A stretch of DNA of 64,000 nucleotides from Altererythrobacter sp. C41. GTDB lineage: Bacteria; Pseudomonadota; Alphaproteobacteria; Sphingomonadales; Sphingomonadaceae. The translations under genes were made by a program, and so were the position numbers. Below, piece after piece: positions 38,733 through 47,680 of this stretch. Within the stretch, counting starts at the first letter, position 1. Every line of letters starts with the position of its first letter. The stretch lies in contig NZ_JAEVFE010000002.1 of the NCBI RefSeq assembly GCF_016803135.1, positions 62,001 through 126,000 of the forward strand. The letters run 5' to 3'. Below the pieces are notes generated by a model. It was not told where the DNA came from. It did no database searches and saw only the letters and a list, made by a program, of their open reading frames with translations.

Positions 38733-39182
38733 TCAGCCGCGCTTGCCGGCAATCCGGGCGATTTCCGCCTTCACCAGCCGTTCGACCATTTCGGGCAGGT
38801 TCCGATCCAGCCATTCGGCCAGCATCGGGCGCAGCATGTCGCGCACCAATCCCTCGAGCGAGGTCTCGCCGGAGCGGACGATCTGCGGCGGCACGCCCGG
38901 CTCCGCCAGCATGGCGAGGGCGGCCAAGTTGTCGCGCAGCGAATCGCGCACGGCGTCGGTCGTCAGCGGCGAGCCATCGTCGTCCGCCTGTTCGACGAAT
39001 TCGGCCGCGCCGAGATCGAGGACCTCTTCCGTGCCGGCGTCGCTCGCGGCGCCGTGGCCCGTCACGCCGTCTTCCTCGCGCCGCCGGCGCGTTTCGGTCG
39101 CGATCGTGCGATTGTCGCGCGCGATCACCTTCTTGATCGATTCGAGGATCTCCTCGACGGACGCTTCGCCCTGCTGACGCAT
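38733..39182 (-). CDS. DUF2497 / PopZ-like polar organising protein
   Basis: A 149-residue protein. It has a short conserved N-terminal helix (SVEEILESIKKVIARD), an acidic, low-complexity middle, and a C-terminal helical region (LEGLVRDMLRPMLAEWLDRNLPEMVERLVKAEIARI) that is the conserved oligomerisation part of PopZ. PopZ forms a pole-localised matrix that anchors chromosome centromeres in alphaproteobacteria. It starts 28 bp after the end of the TolC gene on the same strand, so the two may be co-transcribed. Confidence 0.88.
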   Translation of the reverse strand: MRQQGEASVEEILESIKKVIARDNRTIATETRRRREEDGVTGHGAASDAGTEEVLDLGAAEFVEQADDDGSPLTTDAVRDSLRDNLAALAMLAEPGVPPQIVRSGETSLEGLVRDMLRPMLAEWLDRNLPEMVERLVKAEIARIAGKRG

Positions 39183-39210
39183 GTTGCCGAGTACCCCGAG
39201 TTCCGCCCGC

Positions 39211-40704
39211 TCAGTCGGTTGCCGAGGCGGGCTGCGATTCACTGCCGGGAATCTCCGCATCCTGTGCGGGGATGTCAACGGTTCTCGTCGATTGCGGCAC
39301 CGGGTCGGGATCGCGATCCCAGTCGAACCACTTGCCTTCGACCCTCTCGAAGTTGAGCTGCGGGTCGTAGAGCAGCCCCTCGCTCTCCAGCCCCAGGTCG
39401 CGCGCTTCGGCGCGGCCCATGGCGGCGAGCAGGCTGAACCCTGCGACGTAGGCGTTGCGCCGCGCGGTCACGAGTTCGACCTGGGCGTTCAGCAGTTCCT
39501 GCTCGGCATTGAGCACGTCGAGGATGGTGCGGTTGCCGATCGAGTTCTCCGCACGCACGCCTTCGAGGCTCAGATCGGCGGCGGAGACGGCGGCCTGCGA
39601 GCTTTCGATGATCGCCAGCGAGGCCTGCCAGCTCGAATAGGCGGCGCGGACCTGGGCGATCACGTCGCGCTCGGCAGCGATGATGTCCTCCAGCGCGGCC
39701 GAGGCGCGCGCCTGCGCCTGCCGCTGCAGCGCGGCCGGGCGCCCGCCCTGGAAGATCGGGATCGAGATAGAGACGCCCGCCTGCGCGCCGGACGACGACT
39801 GCGAGACGTCCTCGCTCGGAAGCGTCGGATCGTCCACGATCGCGCCGCCGAGCGTGCCGAGGTAGTTGTTGTAGCTATAGCCGGTGAACAGCGAGACGCG
39901 GGGCAGCCGGCCCGCACCGGCAACCTCGATGTCGTACCCGGCCGCTTCGGCACGCTCGCGCGCCGCAATGAGGTCGGGGTTGTTCTCGAGCGCCACGGTG
40001 ACGGCTTCGTCCGGGGTGTTCGGCAGGCCCGGCAGCGGCGGGGGCGGCTGCAGATCGGTCGGCGCCTGGCCGACGAGCGCGATATAATCCTCACGCGCGG
40101 CGATCAGGTTCGCCTGTGCCGCCCGTAGGTCGCTTTGTGCGACCGCCAGGCGCGCTTCGGATTGCGCCACGTCGGTGCGCGTCAGATCGCCGATCTCGAA
40201 CCGGTCGCTGGTCGCCTGCAGGTTGGTCGAAAGCACGTCGACCTGATTGGCCGCGAGCCCGACAATTGCCTCGTTGCGGATCACGTCCATGTAGGCGGCG
40301 ACGACCAGGCTGAAGACGGCCGATTCCGTACCGCGGAGCTCGGCCTGGCCGGCCTGAACCCGCTCCTCGGCCGCGCGGACCGCGTTCTTCACCGCGCCGC
40401 CCGAATAGATCGGCACGCCGAGCTCGACGCCAAGATTCACTTCGCGTTCGGGTGCCGCAAAATTGGTCGAGCTTTGCTTGAGGTATTCGGTGTACCGCCC
40501 TGTCGCGCCGATATCTGGGCGCCCCGCGGACTTCTCGATCGGAACGTTCTCATCGGTCGCGCGCTGCTGCGCCCGGGCCGACTGGAGGGTCGGATTGCCG
40601 CGATATGCTTCGATCAGCGCCTCGCGCAGCGTATCGGCGCTTGCCGGTGCGGCAACGAGCGTCGCCCCGGCCAGCAAGGCCAGCTTTACCCCCCTCCCTC
40701 TCAT
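39211..40704 (-). CDS. tolC: TolC-family outer-membrane efflux protein (housekeeping paralogue)
   Basis: A 497-residue channel with a signal peptide (GVKLALLAGATLVAAPASADT), the duplicated helical-barrel pattern, SIPIFQGGRPAALQRQAQ in the second half and NRTILDVLNAEQELLNAQVELVTARRN, a classical TolC segment. The C-terminus is extended and acidic (about 60 residues after the barrel). It probably serves general efflux pumps, since no pump partner is adjacent. ATG 40704 lies 2 bp after the methyltransferase stop; ATG 40719 would overlap that gene by 13 bp. Confidence 0.93.
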   Translation of the reverse strand: MRGRGVKLALLAGATLVAAPASADTLREALIEAYRGNPTLQSARAQQRATDENVPIEKSAGRPDIGATGRYTEYLKQSSTNFAAPEREVNLGVELGVPIYSGGAVKNAVRAAEERVQAGQAELRGTESAVFSLVVAAYMDVIRNEAIVGLAANQVDVLSTNLQATSDRFEIGDLTRTDVAQSEARLAVAQSDLRAAQANLIAAREDYIALVGQAPTDLQPPPPLPGLPNTPDEAVTVALENNPDLIAARERAEAAGYDIEVAGAGRLPRVSLFTGYSYNNYLGTLGGAIVDDPTLPSEDVSQSSSGAQAGVSISIPIFQGGRPAALQRQAQARASAALEDIIAAERDVIAQVRAAYSSWQASLAIIESSQAAVSAADLSLEGVRAENSIGNRTILDVLNAEQELLNAQVELVTARRNAYVAGFSLLAAMGRAEARDLGLESEGLLYDPQLNFERVEGKWFDWDRDPDPVPQSTRTVDIPAQDAEIPGSESQPASATD

Positions 40705-40706
40705 TG

Positions 40707-41324
40707 TCAGAAGCTCCATCGTTTCGGCGCGTCGAACTGCCTCAGGCGCGGGATCCCTATTTCGGCGAGGCGGAGCCAGCCGATCCCGCCGCCCGCCGGG
40801 CGCCCCGCGGCAAGCCTGGTCAGGCCGTCCTCGAGCAGGCCGGCGACGACCCGCCCGTCCTCGGCCAGGCGCCGGGTGAGCGTGTCGGGAAACTGCTCGA
40901 CCGCCCCGTCGATCAGGATCAGCGAGAATGTGCCGCGCAGTGAACCGAGCGCCTGTTCGGGCGTGATGGCCTTGACCGACTTCACCAGCGGTTCGACCAA
41001 TGCGGGCAGATAACCGCTGCCCCCATCGACCACGAGAACCTCGTCGCTCGGTTCCGGGCGCGCTTCCTGCAGCGCCATGCCGTAGAACACCGGCGCGGCA
41101 ATGTGGCGGCCATCGTCGAAGGCGATCCCGCGATCCATGTAGGCGACCCCGCGCGCACCGTCCGGAACGTGCGCCTCGCGCGCGACGGCTGCCATGCGCT
41201 GGAGCACGCCGGCGTCGTTGATGCCGCTGGTGCGAAGCTGGCTGTCGATCATCGCGCGACGAGCGGCGGCGAAGTCGGCCTGAGGGGCGCTAGTCTGTAC
41301 GGTGCGGGTTTCGGCAAGTGTCAT
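40707..41324 (-). CDS. Protein-L-isoaspartate O-methyltransferase-like protein, degenerate
   Basis: A 205-residue relative of Pcm. The N-terminal part (RRAMIDSQLRTSGINDAGVLQRMAAVAREAHVP, then AYMDRGIAFDDGRHIAAP) matches the family. The SAM-binding loop, normally near GTGSGY, reads VVDGGSGYLPALV, and the segment after it that normally continues the Rossmann fold is shortened before FSLILIDGAVEQFPD. It may be inactive or have another role. It lies directly upstream of tolC (2-bp gap). ATG 41324 has GAGG upstream. Confidence 0.82.
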   Translation of the reverse strand: MTLAETRTVQTSAPQADFAAARRAMIDSQLRTSGINDAGVLQRMAAVAREAHVPDGARGVAYMDRGIAFDDGRHIAAPVFYGMALQEARPEPSDEVLVVDGGSGYLPALVEPLVKSVKAITPEQALGSLRGTFSLILIDGAVEQFPDTLTRRLAEDGRVVAGLLEDGLTRLAAGRPAGGGIGWLRLAEIGIPRLRQFDAPKRWSF

Positions 41325-41475
41325 GTGGGCCTCGGCGCGCTGTATTACACGCTTAATACAGTTGGTCAATCGGGCATGGCTTTAGGCGTATCGCCCCGCC
41401 CGGCCAAGCGCTTTGACGCTAGGCACCGCCCGCGCCTATGGGATTCGCCAATCGATAGGAAGGAACCTGGCTTCG

Positions 41476-43017
41476 ATGAGCGACTTTGATGGGCGGCCCC
41501 TCGTAACGATCCGCGAGGGGGACCTGATCGAGAGCGTGGCGGACGCGCTCCAGTATATCTCCTACTACCATCCGATGGACTATATCCGCGCGCTCGGCGC
41601 TGCCTACGAGGCGGAGCAGGGGCCGGCCGCGAAGGATGCGATCGCGCAGATCCTGACCAACAGCCGCATGTGCGCCGAAGGGCACCGGCCGATCTGCCAG
41701 GACACCGGAATCGTCAACGTCTTCATCAAGTGGGGACAGGACTGTCGCCTCGATTCGGCCAGGAGCCTGCAGGACGTCGTCGACGAAGGGGTGCGGCGGG
41801 CCTACACCCATCCCGATAACAAGCTGCGCGCTTCGATCCTCGCCGATCCGGCCTTCACCCGCCGCAACACGCGTGACAACACGCCCTGTGTCCTGTCGGT
41901 CGAGATGGTGCCCGGCGACAAAGTCGAGATCGACGTCGCGGCCAAGGGCGGAGGCAGCGAGAACAAGTCCAAGTTCAAGATGATGAACCCGAGCGACAAC
42001 ATCGTCGCCTGGGTGCTCGAGCAGATCCCCTCGATGGGCGCCGGCTGGTGCCCGCCGGGCATGCTCGGGATCGGGATCGGCGGTACGGCCGAGCACTGCG
42101 TCAAGCTCGCCAAGCAGAGCCTGATGGAGCCGATCGACATGGCGCAGCTCAAGGCGCGCGGACCGCAGACCGATATCGAGCGGCTGCGGATCGAGATCTA
42201 CGACGCGGTCAACGCGCAAGGCGTCGGCGCGCAGGGGCTCGGCGGGCTTTCGACCGTGCTCGACGTGAAGATCCACGATGCTCCGTGCCACGCGGCGGGC
42301 AAGCCGGTGGCGATGATCCCGAACTGCGCGGCGACGCGCCACGCGCATTTCGTGCTCGACGGCTCGGGCCCGACATATCTCGAGCCGCCGAAGCTCGACG
42401 AATGGCCCGACGTTCACTGGAAGCCCGACGCCTCCGCCCGGCGCGTGAACCTCGACACGCTGACCAAGGACGAGGTCGAGAGCTGGCAGCACGGCGACCG
42501 GCTGCTGCTGTCCGGAAAGATGCTCACGGGGCGCGATGCGGCGCACAAGCGCATCCAGGACATGCTGGCGAAGGGCGGGGAGCTCCCGGTCGATTTCCGC
42601 GGCCGCGCGATCTACTACGTCGGCCCGGTCGATCCCGTCCTGGGCGAGGTCGTCGGCCCCGCCGGCCCGACCACGGCGACGCGGATGGACAAGTTCACCG
42701 AGATGATGCTCGACCTCGGCCTGCTCGCAATGATCGGCAAGGCCGAGCGCGGGCATAATGCGGTGGAGGTAATCAGCCGCTTCAAGGTCGCCTATCTGAT
42801 GGCGACGGGCGGCGCAGCCTATCTCGTCGCGCGCGCGATCAAGGAAGCCAAGGTCGTCGGGTTCGAGGATCTCGGCATGGAGGCGATCTACGAGTTTACC
42901 GTGGAGGACATGCCGGTGACCGTCGCCGTCGATGCCCGGGGCAACAACGTGCATACGCTGGCGCCGGCACAGTGGAAGGAGCGGATTGCGCGCGAGGGAT
43001 TGCTCGAGGGCGCGTAA
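41476..43017 (+). CDS. Class I fumarate hydratase, iron-sulfur type
   Basis: A 513-residue [4Fe-4S] fumarase converting fumarate to malate in the TCA cycle. Diagnostic segments are EGHRPICQDTGIVNVFIKWG (first cluster Cys), KGGGSENKSKFKMMNPSDN, PPGMLGIGIGGTAEHCVKLAK (second Cys), MIPNCAATRHAHFVLDG (third Cys), and GKMLTGRDAAHKR with VGPAGPTTATRMDKF in the C-terminal beta-domain. Length and order are normal for class I. ATG 41476 follows AGGAAGGAA. It stands alone, divergent from the methyltransferase/tolC genes. Confidence 0.96.
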   Translation: MSDFDGRPLVTIREGDLIESVADALQYISYYHPMDYIRALGAAYEAEQGPAAKDAIAQILTNSRMCAEGHRPICQDTGIVNVFIKWGQDCRLDSARSLQDVVDEGVRRAYTHPDNKLRASILADPAFTRRNTRDNTPCVLSVEMVPGDKVEIDVAAKGGGSENKSKFKMMNPSDNIVAWVLEQIPSMGAGWCPPGMLGIGIGGTAEHCVKLAKQSLMEPIDMAQLKARGPQTDIERLRIEIYDAVNAQGVGAQGLGGLSTVLDVKIHDAPCHAAGKPVAMIPNCAATRHAHFVLDGSGPTYLEPPKLDEWPDVHWKPDASARRVNLDTLTKDEVESWQHGDRLLLSGKMLTGRDAAHKRIQDMLAKGGELPVDFRGRAIYYVGPVDPVLGEVVGPAGPTTATRMDKFTEMMLDLGLLAMIGKAERGHNAVEVISRFKVAYLMATGGAAYLVARAIKEAKVVGFEDLGMEAIYEFTVEDMPVTVAVDARGNNVHTLAPAQWKERIAREGLLEGA

Positions 43018-43101
43018 CGGCTGTTCGACGAAGCGCAGAAGCGTTCCGACGACCGCGCTGGTCGGGCGGGACCGTTCACGGCTAGAGCGAAAGTCCGGAT
43101 C

Positions 43102-44340
43102 ATGGCTCGACAGATACCTTCCGAAGACCGCACCCGCGTGCCGGTCGTCACCGTCCTCGCCTCGATGACCGGGTTGTGGCTGTGCTATCTCGTGCTCACC
43201 ACCGTGCGCGGCACGATCCTGGGGTTCGAACCGCACGCCGAAATGCTCTGGCGCCGCGGCGTGGTCACGCTGGTCGGCATCGGCATGACGATATTGTTGT
43301 GGGCGATCCTGCGGCTGTTCGACGACCGCGCCCTGTGGATGAAGATCCTTGCCGCGGTGCTGGTGGCCATTCCGATCTCGATCCCGATCGCCCAGACCAA
43401 CCAGTGGATCTTCGCCGATATCCAGCGCCAGGTGGAAAAGAACTACGGTGAGGAGCGCGGGATCAATATCCGCCGTGACGAGGCGGGCAACCTGCTGGTC
43501 GATATCCCGCCTGAACGGTTTCACGACTTGACCGGACTGGGCGTCAGCGACGAGGTCGCGGCAGGAGCTCCGACCACGGTGATGATCGCCCCGGCTCCGT
43601 CGAAGGTCGACCAGTGGCTGCAGGTCGTCGACATCGCGCTGGGTCGCTATTTCCTCCTGCTCGCCTGGGCGTCGCTCTACTTCGCGATGCTCGCCGGCGC
43701 GCAGGCGCGGGCGGCCGAGCGGCGCGAGGAGCGGTTCCGCAGCGCCGCCAAGGCCGCCGAACTGCGCTCGCTGCGCTATCAGGTCAATCCGCACTTCCTG
43801 TTCAACACGCTCAATTCGCTGTCTGCGCTGGTCATGACCGGCAAGACGGAACGCGCCGAAACGATGATCCAGACGATCTCGACCTTCTACCGCCACAGCC
43901 TCGCCGACGATCCGACCGGCGACGTCGCGTTGACCGACGAATTCGAGCTGCAGCGCCAGTATCTCGCGATCGAGGCGGTCCGCTTCCCCGATCGGCTTGC
44001 GGCCGTGTTCGATCTGCCCGAGGACCTCGCCGAAGCGCGGGTGCCGGGCATGATCCTGCAGCCGCTCGTCGAGAACTCGGTCAAGTATGCCGTCGCCCCG
44101 CACAAGGCGCCGGTGACGATCCGCATTGCCGCTCGGGAGGACTACGGCCGTCTGGCGATTACCGTCGAGGACGACGGACCCGGCGCCTCGCACGCCTGCG
44201 ATTCGGGCTTCGGCATCGGCCTTGCGAACGTCCGCGACCGCCTCCACGCCCGCTTCGGCAACGAGGCGACGGTCACTTCCGGCCCGGTCGACGGCGGCTA
44301 CCTCACCGAAATCCGCATCCCGCTGGTGAATCATGGCTGA
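43102..44340 (+). CDS. LytS/YehU-type sensor histidine kinase
   Basis: A 412-residue membrane kinase with about four predicted membrane segments in the first 200 residues, and a periplasmic-like loop between the third and fourth (about 95-170, AQTNQWIFADIQRQ onward). The His_kinase domain has the phosphorylated His in LRYQVNPHFLFNTLNSL, the N-box PLVENSVKYAVAPHK, and the G-boxes VEDDGPGAS and GFGIGLANVRDRL. This is the family that pairs with LytTR response regulators. It overlaps the next gene by 8 bp. The stimulus is unknown. Confidence 0.93.
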   Translation: MARQIPSEDRTRVPVVTVLASMTGLWLCYLVLTTVRGTILGFEPHAEMLWRRGVVTLVGIGMTILLWAILRLFDDRALWMKILAAVLVAIPISIPIAQTNQWIFADIQRQVEKNYGEERGINIRRDEAGNLLVDIPPERFHDLTGLGVSDEVAAGAPTTVMIAPAPSKVDQWLQVVDIALGRYFLLLAWASLYFAMLAGAQARAAERREERFRSAAKAAELRSLRYQVNPHFLFNTLNSLSALVMTGKTERAETMIQTISTFYRHSLADDPTGDVALTDEFELQRQYLAIEAVRFPDRLAAVFDLPEDLAEARVPGMILQPLVENSVKYAVAPHKAPVTIRIAAREDYGRLAITVEDDGPGASHACDSGFGIGLANVRDRLHARFGNEATVTSGPVDGGYLTEIRIPLVNHG

Positions 44341-45073
44341 CGACAACGAAACCGAACCGCTGCGCACCCTGATCGTCGACGACGAGCCGCTCGCCGTCGA
44401 ACGCATGCAGGTGATCTGCGCCAAGCTGCCGCAACTGGCCGTGGTCGGAACGGCGAGCGACGGAGCCGCCGCGCTGCGGCTGATCGACGCGCTGACACCC
44501 GACCTCGTGTTGCTCGACATGACGATGCCGGAGGTCGACGGGCTCGCCGTGGCGCGCAAGCTGGCGGAGCGGGACCGGCGGCCGGCGGTGATCTTCGTTA
44601 CCGCGCACGACCACTTCGCGGTCGAGGCGTTCGATCTCGATGCGGTCGACTACGTCCTCAAGCCCGTCGCACACGACCGGCTGGCGCGCGCCATCGAACG
44701 CGCAGTCTCGCGCGGGGCACGCCCGTCGCGCGCCGAAAGCCGCTGGCTGAAGGAACTGTGGGTGCCGCACCGTTCCGAACTGCTGCGGGTCGACGTGGAT
44801 CAGGTCCACCGGATCGACGCCGAGCGCGATTACGTGCGGCTTCATCTCGGCGATCGCAGCTATCTGCTGCTACAGACGATCGCGGGACTGGAAGAGCGGC
44901 TCGATCCGGCCGCATTCATCCGCATCCACCGATCCACGATCTTGCGCAAGGATCGCATCCGCGGGCTGCGTCACGACGGACTGGGGGTTTGGTCGGCCGA
45001 ACTCGATGGCGGTGACGCCCTGCGGATCGGGCGGACCTATCTGCCGAAGGTCAAGGCGATGGCCGGCCGCTAG
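44333..45073 (+). CDS. LytTR-family response regulator
   Basis: A 246-residue regulator. The receiver domain (about 8-125) has the acidic pair VDDEP, the phospho-Asp in LVLLDMTMPEVDG, FVTAHD and YVLKPVA. The C-terminal LytTR DNA-binding domain (about 145-245) has VDQVHRIDAERDYVRLHLGDRSYL and FIRIHRSTILRKDRIRGL. The start overlaps the kinase stop by 8 bp, which shows a cognate pair. Targets are unknown; LytTR regulators usually bind paired direct repeats, and none was obvious nearby. Confidence 0.94.
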   Translation: MADDNETEPLRTLIVDDEPLAVERMQVICAKLPQLAVVGTASDGAAALRLIDALTPDLVLLDMTMPEVDGLAVARKLAERDRRPAVIFVTAHDHFAVEAFDLDAVDYVLKPVAHDRLARAIERAVSRGARPSRAESRWLKELWVPHRSELLRVDVDQVHRIDAERDYVRLHLGDRSYLLLQTIAGLEERLDPAAFIRIHRSTILRKDRIRGLRHDGLGVWSAELDGGDALRIGRTYLPKVKAMAGR

Positions 45074-45091
45074 CCCAAGCCCGGACGCAAG

Positions 45092-45128
45092 TCGGCCCGA
45101 ACCGGGGGACTGAACCGGTCCGGGCCGA
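45092..45128. terminator. Hairpin between convergent response-regulator and UrcA genes
   Basis: TCGGCCCG pairs with CGGGCCGA and the inner ACCGG pairs with CCGGT, separated by one mismatch, giving a long GC-rich stem with a 9-nt loop. There is no U-tract on either strand, so it may act as a two-way transcript-end stabiliser and not as a standard terminator. Confidence 0.5.
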
Positions 45129-45147
45129 GCGGCGGCTGTGGAGTGTT

Positions 45148-45444
45148 TCAGCCGCCGAGCCGATGCCGATCGACGATGGCGGCGAATTGCTCGTGCGCCT
45201 GCTTCTTCGTCTCGGCGTAACATTGCCGGGATTCGCCCGAGACGATGCGCGAGCCGGTCGTCGTCTCGTTCATTCCGCAAAATTTACGGACTGCGCTCTC
45301 GATACGAAGGTCGAGTGCCTTCTGCCCTTCGGCCGAGGCAAGGTTCAGATCCTTGTAGGGAATGGACAGGGTTTCCGCGACGGCCGGGGTCGCAGCCGCG
45401 CCGAGAACGGCGGCGGCGGTCATGGCGATAAGGTGGCGTTTCAT
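45148..45444 (-). CDS. UrcA family protein, periplasmic
   Basis: A 98-residue secreted protein: signal peptide MKRHLIAMTAAAVLGAAATPAVA, then a mature part beginning ETLSIPYKDLNLASAEGQKALDLRIESAVRKFCG with the usual UrcA pattern of two Cys (FCGM and QCYAE), likely a disulfide. The family is common in Sphingomonadales and Caulobacterales with no established function. ATG 45444 has GGAGG 9 bp upstream. Confidence 0.92.
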   Translation of the reverse strand: MKRHLIAMTAAAVLGAAATPAVAETLSIPYKDLNLASAEGQKALDLRIESAVRKFCGMNETTTGSRIVSGESRQCYAETKKQAHEQFAAIVDRHRLGG

Positions 45445-45592
45445 CGTTCGTGTCCTCCATCTTGCGAGAGGGCCCGTGTGGGGGGAGAAGGCCCTCTCGC
45501 AAGATCGATGGATACGCCTGCCGGACCGCCCACGCGCGGGTTCATCGACTGCGTGCAGCCGCCGGTCGACAGGCGATGCGCCCTCCCGACCG

Positions 45593-45922
45593 ATGCACCG
45601 AACCGCCCGACGAACCGCGTTTGGCAAGCGACCGGCGCTGGTGCATGGTGCGGCGATGGCCGTGATCCTCATCTTCATTCTCGGGATCGGGAACTTCGCC
45701 TTGCACAAGGCGGTGCTCGAAAGCGGCCATCCGCTCCTCGGCCGGATGCCGTGGTTCGTACACATGCTCGGCGGGCGGATCACGCTGGTGACGGAGTTCC
45801 TGGTGCTGCTCGCGGCGATGCTGCTGGTCGCGAACGGCTGGCCGGCGCTGGCCTGGGCCTATCTGCTCTACACCGTGCTCAACATGGCGTCCGCCTGGCT
45901 GATCCTGAGCGGCCGGGTCTGA
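45593..45922 (+). CDS. Small integral membrane protein
   Basis: A 109-residue protein with three hydrophobic segments: VHGAAMAVILIFILGIGNFAL, ITLVTEFLVLLAAMLLVANGW and ALAWAYLLYTVLNMASAWLIL. The N-terminus is basic, so it should lie in the inner membrane with the N-terminus inside. I do not recognise a function. The start is uncertain: ATG 45593 keeps the basic N-terminus, ATG 45656 would begin just before the first membrane segment, and neither has a clear ribosome-binding site. It precedes the diacylglycerol-kinase-like gene by 38 bp. Confidence 0.7.
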   Translation: MHRTARRTAFGKRPALVHGAAMAVILIFILGIGNFALHKAVLESGHPLLGRMPWFVHMLGGRITLVTEFLVLLAAMLLVANGWPALAWAYLLYTVLNMASAWLILSGRV

Positions 45923-45960
45923 GCGCCGGAACGCATGGCCGCTTTCCGCGCTATCGGGTC

Positions 45961-46815
45961 ATGAAGGAAGCACGTCCGATCTGGTTGATCGCCAACCCTG
46001 CCAGCGGCAGCAACAGCCCTGCTGCGGTGGAGGCGCTGGAGACCTGCTGCGGCCACAACGGCTTTGTGCTCGAACGGCGCATCGCCTTTCCGGAAGAGCC
46101 GCTGCCCGACGCCGCCGCGCTCGACGCCGCGGGGGTCGAGACGCTGGCGATCTACGCCGGCGATGGAACGGTCAATGCCGCGGTGACGGGTCTTTACGGT
46201 TGGAGCGGCGCGATCCTGGTGCTGCCCGGCGGAACGATGAACCTGCTTGCCAAACGGCTCCATGGCGAATCCCCGACCGAGGAGATCGTCGCGCGCGCCG
46301 GCGCGCGCGCCGCGCGGCGGGTGCGGCCGATGGTTGCCCGGACCGCTCACGGCGATGCGCTGGCGGGCCTGCTCGCCGGGCCGGGCACGGCCTGGTATGC
46401 TGTTCGCGAGGCCTTGCGCGACGTGGACATCGCCGCAGCGGCCGAGAGTGCCGGGGAGGCGCTTGCGGAGACGACGGGCGGTTCGATGCTGCGCTGTGTG
46501 GAACCCGGCCTCGGCCGCGAGGACGGCTATCCGTTGCTCGAGATCACGCCCGGCCAGTGGGGCCTGCAGCTCGACGCCTACCATGCCGAGAACACCGGCG
46601 AGTTCCTCCAGCAGGGCTGGGCGCTCCTGCGCCGCCAGTTCCGCGAGGGGCCGCACGACCGGCTGGGGCTCATCGACCGTCTCGAAGTGGCCGACCGCGA
46701 CGGCGAGCCGATCGGCCTCCTGATCGACGGTGAACACGCGCAAGGGGGAGCGCGCGAGGAATTCACCGTGGCCGCGTGCGAGGTCGATCTGCTAGCGACA
46801 GAGAATGGCTGCTGA
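45961..46815 (+). CDS. Diacylglycerol kinase catalytic-domain lipid kinase
   Basis: A 284-residue protein of the DAGK/sphingosine kinase fold. Conserved features are the N-terminal WLIANPASGSNS, the nucleotide motif YAGDGTVNAAVTGL, and LPGGTMNLLAKRLHG, followed by a beta-sandwich C-terminal half. It would phosphorylate a lipid such as diacylglycerol at the inner membrane. Genes of this type in Sphingomonadales often sit beside a metallophosphoesterase, as here, where the two overlap by 11 bp. The substrate cannot be determined from sequence. Confidence 0.88.
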   Translation: MKEARPIWLIANPASGSNSPAAVEALETCCGHNGFVLERRIAFPEEPLPDAAALDAAGVETLAIYAGDGTVNAAVTGLYGWSGAILVLPGGTMNLLAKRLHGESPTEEIVARAGARAARRVRPMVARTAHGDALAGLLAGPGTAWYAVREALRDVDIAAAAESAGEALAETTGGSMLRCVEPGLGREDGYPLLEITPGQWGLQLDAYHAENTGEFLQQGWALLRRQFREGPHDRLGLIDRLEVADRDGEPIGLLIDGEHAQGGAREEFTVAACEVDLLATENGC

Positions 46816-47665
46816 CACGACGCTCCTCTTCCACCTGAGCGACATTCACTTCGGGCTCGAGGACAACCGCGCGCTCGACTGGGTGAAGCAGGAGATCGCC
46901 GAGCAGCGGCCCGACGCGGTGGCGATCACCGGCGACCTGACGATGCGCGCCCGTACGCGCGAGTTCGACGCCGCGTGCCATTGGATCAAGTCGCTCGACG
47001 TGCCGGTGACGGTGGAAGTCGGTAACCATGACCTCCCCTACTTCAATCTGAGCGAGCGGTTCTTCCAGCCTTATCGCCGCATTCGCGGGATCGCGGACCG
47101 GATCGAGCGTGAGATCGACTTGCCGGGCCTCGCGATCGTGCCGCTCAAGACGGCAGTGCGCGCGCAGCCGCGCTTAAACTGGTCGAAGGGCTGGGTCAGC
47201 CGCCGGGCGCTCCGGAAATGCCTCGCCGCGATCGATGCACTGCCCAAAGGCGTGCAGGCGCTCGTCACCTGCCATCATCCGCTGCGTGAGGTCGGAACCG
47301 CCGGCACGGCGCTGACCCGCGGCGGAAGCAGGGCGCTCGCAGAGCTTGCCCGTCGCCCCGTCCTCGCCGTGCTGAGCGGCCACGTTCACGATGCCTTCGA
47401 TATCGTGGAGGACACGCCCCGCGGTCCCGTTCGCATGATCGGCGCGGGGACGCTGTCGAAGCGGACCCGCTCGACCCCGCCGAGCTTCAACGAACTCACC
47501 TGGGACGGCACCACTCTGCACGTGCGCGTGCGCAATCTGGAAGACGTGCGCACGCGCGACATGCAGATCGACGACGTGCCCGAAGATGCGAAGCCGCCGC
47601 GCGAACCGGGCGAGCCGGTCGCGCCCGTGCGGCAGATCCCGCGCACCGATCCGCCGGTGCACTGA
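46805..47665 (+). CDS. Calcineurin-like metallophosphoesterase
   Basis: A 286-residue two-metal phosphoesterase. The full ligand series is visible: LFHLSDIHFG (Asp, His), VAITGDLT (Asp), VEVGNHDLPYF (Asn, His), VTCHHPLRE (His) and AVLSGHVHDAFD (two His). The arrangement resembles CpdA and related enzymes, but I cannot tell a nucleotide from a lipid substrate. It overlaps the lipid kinase gene by 11 bp, and co-translation suggests a linked role, perhaps in phospholipid or lipid A metabolism. Confidence 0.9.
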   Translation: MAADTTLLFHLSDIHFGLEDNRALDWVKQEIAEQRPDAVAITGDLTMRARTREFDAACHWIKSLDVPVTVEVGNHDLPYFNLSERFFQPYRRIRGIADRIEREIDLPGLAIVPLKTAVRAQPRLNWSKGWVSRRALRKCLAAIDALPKGVQALVTCHHPLREVGTAGTALTRGGSRALAELARRPVLAVLSGHVHDAFDIVEDTPRGPVRMIGAGTLSKRTRSTPPSFNELTWDGTTLHVRVRNLEDVRTRDMQIDDVPEDAKPPREPGEPVAPVRQIPRTDPPVH

Positions 47666-47680
47666 ATCTGCCGTGCGGGC

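Noticed and set aside
41419-44559. A 1046-residue minus-strand frame across fumarase and the histidine kinase
   Set aside because: Both plus-strand genes show complete family motifs; the minus frame is an antisense artefact of codon bias.
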